From contig CAJMON010000041.1 of NCBI GenBank assembly GCA_905214955.1, positions 1 to 27,817 on the forward strand: a stretch of DNA of 27,817 nucleotides, written 5' to 3'. This document shows, piece by piece, positions 23,341-27,817 of the stretch. How positions within the stretch are numbered: position 1 is the stretch's first letter; every line of letters starts with the position of its first letter. The notes beneath the pieces were generated by a model that searched no databases, was not told where the DNA came from, and worked only from the letters and a program-made list of their open reading frames with translations. The stretch comes from an uncultured bacterium (GTDB lineage Bacteria; Bacillota; Clostridia; Lachnospirales; Lachnospiraceae). A program made the position numbers and the translations under genes.

Positions 23341-24548
23341 AAAACATCAAGCTGCGGATCGTGTATCTGATTCTCGGCTCGGCTTTACTTCTGTCTGCCC
23401 ATTTTGTGCTAGCGGTAAACGTGATCATCCCGTCCCACTTTGTAAACGAGGCAAAAAAGGCGCTGCTCAACGAAGCGGAGTATCAGAATCGAGCCATACC
23501 CTACACCTATGACGAACCGGACTATGACGAGAACTGGGAGGAGGGATACTTCTTTACGCCCAGCATCGTATTTTTGGAGCTGGAGGATGGCTACCGGCAC
23601 AACACATGGAATCGGGATACCTACCGGCTGGAGAAAAAGCTGCTGGAATATTGTGCTGGATGGGATATCACACTCGGCCAGTGCTATACCCTCAAAACGG
23701 ACAGGCATCACCTGATATTCATGTCCGTGCAGGAGGAGCAGGACGATTGGGAAAAGCCGTACGCCTATATCATGTACATAGACATCGGGCCCATCACCCG
23801 CTATATCGTGACGCTGAACTGGGCGTTCTTTGCGGTGCTGCTGGCGATCTCCTCCGTCATGTGCCTGCTGGGCTTCCTCTTTGGCCGGGATATTGAAAAG
23901 GAGGCGGAGCGGCAGCAGACCTTCTTTCAGAACGCCTCCCATGAGCTGAAAACGCCGCTTATGGCGATACAGGGCTACGCGGAGGGCATACAGGCGGGTG
24001 TGATGGACACAGGTAGCGCGGCGGAGGTGATCTTGAAGGAAAGCGACCGCATGACGGAGCTGGTAGACGAGCTCTTGGACATCTCAAAAATCGATATGGG
24101 GCGGCAGCCACTTACCCTTTCCGAGATGGATGTTCGGGAGCTGCTATACGACAGCATACGCGCCGTGGAGCCGGCAGCCGCCGGCGGCATCGCAATCGTG
24201 CCGGACTTCCCCGAGGAGCCCGTTATGGTCAGCTGCGATGATACCCGGCTGCGCAGAGCCGTCACCAATATCCTATCCAACGGCGTACGCTATGCTCGCA
24301 GCGAGCTGCGCCTGACCTGCCGCGCGGACAGGCGGCAGGTGACGATACGCATACAGGACAATGGGGACGGCATCGCCGAAGCGGACCTGCCGCACATCTT
24401 TGACCGTTTCTACATGGGAAAAAGCGGAAAATCCGGCATCGGCCTTGCCCTGACCCGGGAGATCATCCACATGCATAAGGGGACGATCCGTGCGTACAAC
24501 GGGGACACCGGCGCCGTGTTTGAGATCACGCTCCCGAGGGGCAGATAA
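23337..24548 (+). CDS. Sensor histidine kinase (VanS-like, no clear HAMP)
   Basis: 403 residues. Membrane helices at about 9-31 and 157-183 enclose an extracellular sensor domain of about 125 residues rich in Glu, Asp and Tyr. The phosphoacceptor is H202 in FQNASHELKTPLMAIQGYAE. The catalytic domain shows VTNILSNGVRYA (N box), IQDNGDGI (G1), DLPHIFDRFY (F box) and GIGLALTREI (G2). Only about 15 residues separate helix 2 from the H box region, too few for a full HAMP domain. Translation is coupled to the regulator. The acidic external domain may sense metal, a cationic compound or the exported protein of the same cassette. Confidence 0.93.
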   Translation: MKNIKLRIVYLILGSALLLSAHFVLAVNVIIPSHFVNEAKKALLNEAEYQNRAIPYTYDEPDYDENWEEGYFFTPSIVFLELEDGYRHNTWNRDTYRLEKKLLEYCAGWDITLGQCYTLKTDRHHLIFMSVQEEQDDWEKPYAYIMYIDIGPITRYIVTLNWAFFAVLLAISSVMCLLGFLFGRDIEKEAERQQTFFQNASHELKTPLMAIQGYAEGIQAGVMDTGSAAEVILKESDRMTELVDELLDISKIDMGRQPLTLSEMDVRELLYDSIRAVEPAAAGGIAIVPDFPEEPVMVSCDDTRLRRAVTNILSNGVRYARSELRLTCRADRRQVTIRIQDNGDGIAEADLPHIFDRFYMGKSGKSGIGLALTREIIHMHKGTIRAYNGDTGAVFEITLPRGR

Positions 24549-24567
24549 ATCAGGGCTTTTCGAGTAA

Positions 24568-24629
24568 GACAGAGAAATGTAAAAGCATTTTGACAGAGAA
24601 ATTTAGTCTTGTAAAAGCGTTTTGATAGA
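24568..24629 (+). repeat. Interleaved direct repeats downstream of the kinase gene
   Basis: GACAGAGAAAT occurs at 24568-24578 and 24592-24602. TGTAAAAGC[AG]TTTTGA[CT]AGA occurs at 24578-24597 and 24610-24629, 32 bases apart. A third related piece, GCGCTTTTCG, follows at about 24633. This may mark the downstream boundary of the cassette. Confidence 0.55.
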
Positions 24630-24658
24630 CAGCGCTTTTCGCATAGGGCATAGGCAAG

Positions 24659-24774
24659 ACCTTCTTCTGTGCAAGCGATGTGGCGAAAGCGTAGGGGTAT
24701 GTGAATCCCTACGCCGCAGTGAAACGCCATTGCAGAGGCCCCCTAACGAAACGCGAGGGGGTCGTTCAGAAGGT
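24659..24774 (+). ncRNA. Candidate structured RNA, class unknown
   Basis: About 116 bases fold into a multi-stem structure by inspection. ACCTTCT (24659-24665) pairs with AGAAGGT (24768-24774) as a closing stem. Inside, TGGCG (24681-24685) pairs with CGCCA (24725-24729), extended by GCAA/TTGC on the outer side. Nested in this is the perfect 8-bp hairpin GCGTAGGG (24689-24696) / CCCTACGC (24707-24714). A second hairpin is formed by GGCCCCCT and AGGGGGTC (about 24738-24763). No coding frame fits. It lies in front of a truncated ICE gene, so it may be a group II intron fragment, but I see no domain V. Strand is uncertain. Confidence 0.45.
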
Positions 24775-24844
24775 GAATCAGTATGGAAGTGCTGGAGAGC
24801 AGGTCGTTGAAATTTTATTATCAAGGAACATTTTTGCACATATT

Positions 24845-24888
24845 TGACGCCCTGTGATACTAAACTTACCATTTTTTCAGTGGCGTCA
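24845..24888. repeat. 7-bp inverted repeat at the edge of the helicase/methylase fragment
   Basis: TGACGCC (24845-24851) and GGCGTCA (24882-24888) are perfect inverted copies 30 bases apart. The right copy ends where similarity to the ICE helicase/methylase tail begins. It could be the end of a deleted element or simply a hairpin. Confidence 0.4.
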
Positions 24889-25192
24889 CACAGCAGTGCT
24901 GGATGCGGATGTATTTGGCAATCTGACCCGGATGGACAACGTGATTGATGGGCTTCCCGGAAAGCTTGAGGCGGTTCGTGCAGAGTTGGCAGACACCCGG
25001 ATACAGCTCGAAAACGCCAGGACAGAGCTGGCGACACCTTTTGCAAGAGAAGCGGAACTGGCTGAAAAGACAGCACGATTAAAAGAATTGAATATCCTGC
25101 TGAACATGGATCAGAAGGATAATGCGCTGATTGATGACGCACCTGATGAAGATGTACCGGAGCGTCCCCGTTTAAAAGGGATGGAACGATAA
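24887..25192 (+). pseudogene. C-terminal tail of an ICE helicase/DNA-methylase protein
   Basis: About 100 residues in frame to the stop at 25192. FGNLTRMDNVIDGLPGKLEA, a coiled segment with QLENARTELATPF, EAELAEKTARLKELNILLNM and a DQKDN end match the tail of the very large SNF2-helicase/N6-methylase proteins of Tn1549-like ICEs. The upstream thousand-odd residues are absent, and the frame opens only at a non-start region near 24854, so it is a remnant. The truncation point coincides with the inverted repeat at 24845-24888. Confidence 0.75.
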
Positions 25193-25201
25193 ACAGAAAA
25201 A

Positions 25202-25235
25202 GGCAGGGGCAAGCTGTTGCAGACTTGTTCCTGCC
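25202..25235 (+). terminator. Hairpin terminator after the helicase/methylase tail
   Basis: GGCAGGGGCAAG (25202-25213) pairs with CTTGTTCCTGCC (25224-25235), 12 pairs including two G-U, with a 10-base loop. Only TATCTGTTT follows, so it is probably a moderate terminator. Confidence 0.55.
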
Positions 25236-25354
25236 TATCTGTTTGCAGTATGATTTGTGTAAGAAATAATATCTCCGTGAACAGAGCTTCATAGCTTTCA
25301 TAGGATACCGGTAACTGGATACAATAAAGGAAAAAGAAAGAAAAGGTGAATATC

Positions 25355-25586
25355 ATGAGAGAGACATATCTTGACCTTCCATCCCGATTGGAAGATGCGT
25401 TCCCTGAAATCGACAACGATATTATGCTAGAGCTGCGGAGAAATCCGATTGACCGCTAAGGAACACGCAGCCTTTACACAGTATCTGCATCTGGTACGTC
25501 AGCGGGATGATATGGGGTGACAGCAGATTTACTTCCGTGGTCATACCGATGTGGTGGCGTATCTCAGAAGAATTAAAGCAATTTGA
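25355..25586 (+). pseudogene. Broken small ICE gene (DUF6664-like)
   Basis: ATG at 25355 after AAAGGTG opens a frame starting RETYLDLPSRLEDAFPEIDN that stops at TAA after 34 residues. The expected continuation is in another frame: LTAKEHAAFTQYLHLVRQRD, an in-frame TGA, then QIYFRGHTDVVAYLRRIKAI and the stop at 25584-25586. The joined product resembles small proteins of ICEs (EEHAA..QYL and YFRGHTD..AYL blocks). A small deletion with frameshift plus one nonsense change have inactivated it. The DUF number is from memory and uncertain. Confidence 0.65.
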
Positions 25587-25605
25587 TATGCTATACAAGA
25601 TTTAT

Positions 25606-25640
25606 TTTTGCGGCAGTAAACAGTTTTTACTGCCGCAAAA
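25606..25640. terminator. Perfect 15-bp hairpin
   Basis: TTTTGCGGCAGTAAA (25606-25620) pairs fully with TTTACTGCCGCAAAA (25626-25640) across a 5-base loop. It lies 20 bases after the broken ICE gene and before the promoter of the RloA-like gene. No long U-tract follows on either strand, so it could be a terminator or a structural insulator. Confidence 0.55.
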
Positions 25641-25714
25641 GTATTCACAAAATCGTCGACTATGGATTTTATATAATAAAATTGCAGAAAAAATGCAAAA
25701 TCAAATAATAAAAC

Positions 25715-25743
25715 TTGATTCTTCCGTTTTTAACTGCTATAAT
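25715..25743 (+). promoter_or_regulatory. Strong sigma-A promoter for the rloA/rloB pair
   Basis: TTGATT (25715-25720), 17 bases, then TATAAT (25738-25743) preceded by TGC (extended -10). The transcript would start about 35 bases before the ATG at 25787. The near-consensus form suggests constitutive expression. Confidence 0.75.
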
Positions 25744-25786
25744 AAGACCGGATAATGAGAATACTGTAAACAAGGAGGTAGTTATT

Positions 25787-26965
25787 ATGCTTGTACAGTT
25801 TACGATTGAAAATCACCGGTCAATTAAAAATAGTGCTGTTATCAGCTTTGCGGCGTCTAAGGATAAATCTTTGGAAGAATATTTGCTTCATCCTGATGAA
25901 AAAAAGGCTTTGCTGACTGCAATTGCAATCTATGGTGCAAATGCCGCAGGAAAGAGCAATGTATTGCACGCAATGCGCACGATGAAAGAAATGGTTGTCG
26001 GAGATGCTGCAAAGGCCTTAAAGGGACAGAAATTGCCTTGGGAGCCGTTTGGCGGGAATACAGAGCCTACTTCCTTTGAAATTGTTTTTATTTATCAGGG
26101 AGTGCGCTATGCGTACGGATTTTCTTTTGATGAAAAGAAAATATACACGGAATATCTTTACCACTGGCCCAACGGACGCGAGGCATTGATTTTTTCCAGA
26201 GATAATGGCGTATATGAATTTCGGGAGAATGTCAATGAACAGGTAACGTTGAGCAACCGTACACCGGATAATAAGCTCTATCTGGTATCCTCTAATGATT
26301 GGAATCTGCCGCAGACCGAAAATGCGTATAAGTGGTTCCTTGAAAAGCTGACTTTTCTGATGGAAGAAGAACCGGCAACATCAGCAACTGTGGCTCAGAT
26401 TGTGAGCGGAGATGAAAAGAAAGCTCGTATCCTGAAAGAATTAATGCTTGCAGATCTCGGAATCTCCGATGTAAGCATCAAGAATATTGCAGGAAAAGCA
26501 CTGGTTATTACCACAACGCATCGAATCATCCATGAGGATGGGAATGTAGAGTATTTTCAGCTTCTGATGGATCAGGAGTCTGTCGGCACCCAGCATTTCT
26601 TTGCCCGCATTGGAGGATGGCTTCAGGCACTTGAAAACGGTGCCCTTCTGGTAGTGGATGAGATTGAAGATAGCCTACATCCCCTCCTAACAAAACGACT
26701 GATTGAAATGGTGCAGGACAAGAATATGAATACCAAGGGAGCACAACTCCTGTTTACGACTCATGATGCGATGCTTCTTGATTTGAATTTCTTCCGTAGA
26801 GATCAGATTTGGTTTGCGGAGAAAAACGATAAGTCCTGTGCCACGGAACTGTATGCTCTTTCTTCCTTCTCTCCAAGAAAGGGAGAAAATGTTCGCAAAG
26901 GGTATCTTCAGGGACGATTTGGAGCAATCCCGTTTATTGGAGGTGACGGGCAATGGCAAAGATGA
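25787..26965 (+). CDS. RloA/AbiLi-like ABC-type AAA ATPase (predicted anti-phage)
   Basis: 392 residues of the SMC/ABC-like ATPase group found with RloB. It starts FTIENHRSIKNSAVISF, the typical first strand. Walker A is GANAAGKS (50-57), the signature is reduced to ESVGT in place of LSGGQ, Walker B is LLVVDEIEDSLHP and the switch His is in FTTHD. AAGGAGG precedes ATG at 25787; the longer frame to 25715 starts in the promoter. It overlaps rloB by 13 bases. RloA/RloB pairs, including lactococcal AbiL, are associated with abortive infection; here it sits amid ICE remnants, typical defence cargo. Function is by family, not shown. Confidence 0.87.
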   Translation: MLVQFTIENHRSIKNSAVISFAASKDKSLEEYLLHPDEKKALLTAIAIYGANAAGKSNVLHAMRTMKEMVVGDAAKALKGQKLPWEPFGGNTEPTSFEIVFIYQGVRYAYGFSFDEKKIYTEYLYHWPNGREALIFSRDNGVYEFRENVNEQVTLSNRTPDNKLYLVSSNDWNLPQTENAYKWFLEKLTFLMEEEPATSATVAQIVSGDEKKARILKELMLADLGISDVSIKNIAGKALVITTTHRIIHEDGNVEYFQLLMDQESVGTQHFFARIGGWLQALENGALLVVDEIEDSLHPLLTKRLIEMVQDKNMNTKGAQLLFTTHDAMLLDLNFFRRDQIWFAEKNDKSCATELYALSSFSPRKGENVRKGYLQGRFGAIPFIGGDGQWQR

Positions 26966-27582
26966 GAAAAGAATATGATCCCAATAAAGTAGCGCGGCGT
27001 AAGCGCAGACCGATCATCTACATCATCTGCGAGGGAAAGGAGACGGAAACCTTATACTTTAAGCATTTCCGTTCCCGGAATTGCCTGGTGGATATTATAC
27101 CAATCTCATCGAAACACAAAGCAGCAGAGCACTTGGTAAAGCACGCAAAGTCTTTGATTTCTCAGGCTGACTATTATCCAAAAGATGGGGATCAGCTGTG
27201 GTGCGTGTTTGACTGCGATGACAACAAAGACCTGGAGCTTCGTGCTGCCACAGAGTATGCTGATAAACACGGGTACCAGATTGCTTATTCCAATCCATCT
27301 TTTGAGTATTGGTATCTGATTCATTTTGAAAAACGAAATGGGTATTTGAAAGACTGCGATGCGGTTATCAATGTTCTAAAAAGCAAAGGTTATCTGGAAA
27401 ACTATGAAAAGAGCGTTGATGTTTTTGATGAATTGCTTCCAAACCAGGCTGAAGCAATCAATCGGGCAAAAGAGCGCGTGGAACAATTATCTGCAGATCA
27501 GACCAATGTGATAAGCCGCGACAGCAATCCGGTAACAACCGTCTATGAGTTGGTTGAATTTCTGAATAACCAGAGAAAGTAA
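26953..27582 (+). CDS. rloB: RloB/AbiLii-like protein (predicted nuclease partner)
   Basis: 209 residues of the RloB family. It has a basic N-terminus, then IIYIICEGKETETLYF (E27), the acidic strand WCVFDCDDNKD (D87, D89) and SNPSFEYWYLIHF (113-125), three blocks that define RloB. The Glu and DxD pattern is like a TOPRIM metal site, so it may cleave nucleic acid. The start ATG overlaps the rloA end by 13 bases, so the products are coupled and likely act together, the ATPase controlling the nuclease. A strong terminator follows, closing a two-gene operon. Confidence 0.88.
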   Translation: MAKMRKEYDPNKVARRKRRPIIYIICEGKETETLYFKHFRSRNCLVDIIPISSKHKAAEHLVKHAKSLISQADYYPKDGDQLWCVFDCDDNKDLELRAATEYADKHGYQIAYSNPSFEYWYLIHFEKRNGYLKDCDAVINVLKSKGYLENYEKSVDVFDELLPNQAEAINRAKERVEQLSADQTNVISRDSNPVTTVYELVEFLNNQRK

Positions 27583-27631
27583 CATATTCGAAATAGTATA
27601 AACGAACTTATCATAAAAAAACTTATCATAT

Positions 27632-27675
27632 AGCCGATTGGTTTTCTTCGGAAAATCAGTCGGCTATTTTTATAC
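27632..27675 (+). terminator. Rho-independent terminator with UUCG loop
   Basis: A 15-bp stem (27632-27646 with 27651-27665, two G-U pairs) capped by a TTCG tetraloop and followed by ATTTTTAT. It ends the rloA/rloB operon. Just before it AACTTATCATA is directly repeated at 27605-27615 and 27620-27630. Confidence 0.85.
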
Positions 27676-27691
27676 CAGGAGGTGTTGACAC

Positions 27692-27817
27692 ATGACCAAT
27701 GCAGAGTTGAACACAGCATTATATCAAAAGATGTTTGGTAAGAACAATCCAAAGGCAGAACGGATTGAGCAGGATAATAAACTGCGGATGGACTGGAACA
27801 GAGAGGTTGACAGGGCT
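27692..27817 (+). CDS. Start of a probable ICE gene, 3' end outside the window
   Basis: AGGAGGTGTTGACAC precedes ATG at 27692, and the frame is open to the right edge (42 codons). The opening TNAELNTALYQKMF resembles the first residues of DUF3848-type proteins common in Firmicutes ICEs; the next residues (KAERIEQDNKLRMDWNREVD) I cannot place. It begins 27 bases after the terminator stem that closes the defence operon. Family assignment is weak. Confidence 0.6.
   Translation, partial: MTNAELNTALYQKMFGKNNPKAERIEQDNKLRMDWNREVDRA

Noticed and set aside
24568..24629. CRISPR array
   Set aside because: Only two imperfect copies of each repeat, overlapping one another, with no regular spacers and no cas genes in the window.
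24659..24774. Group II intron
   Set aside because: No domain V sequence, no intron 5' GUGYG start and no intron-encoded protein nearby; left as an unclassified RNA candidate.

Overview
The window looks like chromosomal DNA of a gut Bacillota, most likely Lachnospiraceae (Blautia, Ruminococcus or Mediterraneibacter type). I infer this from AGGAGG-type ribosome binding sites, SipW-type signal peptidase and LtaS-like genes, NahK-like sugar kinase and GH4 alpha-galactosidase genes, and remnants of genes typical of Firmicutes integrative conjugative elements (ICEs). The genus is inference. About 1-19,000 reads as host backbone with intact, tightly packed operons. About 19,100 to the right edge is a mosaic of mobile-element debris with a few intact cargo modules.

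Backbone, left to right. (1) 3-7244, plus strand: a membrane-anchored McrB-like AAA+ ATPase (5' end outside the window), a DUF2357-like protein whose usual nuclease end is replaced by a long coiled coil, a SipW/S26B-type signal peptidase, an LtaS-like phosphoglycerol transferase with an extra C-terminal domain, and a nucleoside hydrolase. From 1751 on the genes lie within about 20 bases of each other or overlap. (2) 7252-12305: a NarL-type response regulator and its histidine kinase, divergent from an ABC ATPase and two ABC-2 permeases. This is the gene set of Bacillus LnrJK/LnrLMN, which resists membrane-active polyenes. (3) 12360-17932: a NahK-like kinase, then on the minus strand a dicarboxylate/amino-acid symporter, a lone dTDP-rhamnose reductase (rfbD) and an AraC regulator, which is divergent from a melA-type alpha-galactosidase. 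(4) 18335-18868: ogt-type alkyl-DNA repair protein, followed by a small decayed gene.

Mosaic region. A tRNA-3'-end-like sequence with three helically phased TTTGAC repeats (19146-19243) looks like an integration site. It is followed by an XRE regulator and a small divergent membrane protein that share a perfect 20-bp palindrome. From 20262 to 21704 only fragments of an ICE remain: an integrase 3' end, a DUF5348 5' end, one intact ICE gene, a VirD4/TraG coupling-protein 5' end and an ECF sigma 5' end. Next is a GC-rich, self-contained cassette (21694-24548): three 11-bp-phased operator repeats with an extended -10, an exported acidic protein built from an internal duplication, and an OmpR/VanS-like two-component system. 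A candidate structured RNA (24659-24774), the tail of an ICE helicase/methylase and a broken small ICE gene follow. The window ends with an intact RloA/RloB (AbiL-like) pair, probably anti-phage, behind a strong promoter, a UUCG-capped terminator and the start of another probable ICE gene.

Best candidates for something undescribed: the AAA+/DUF2357-coil/signal peptidase/LtaS operon; the exported-duplication plus two-component cassette with its phased operator; and the structured RNA at 24.7 kb.
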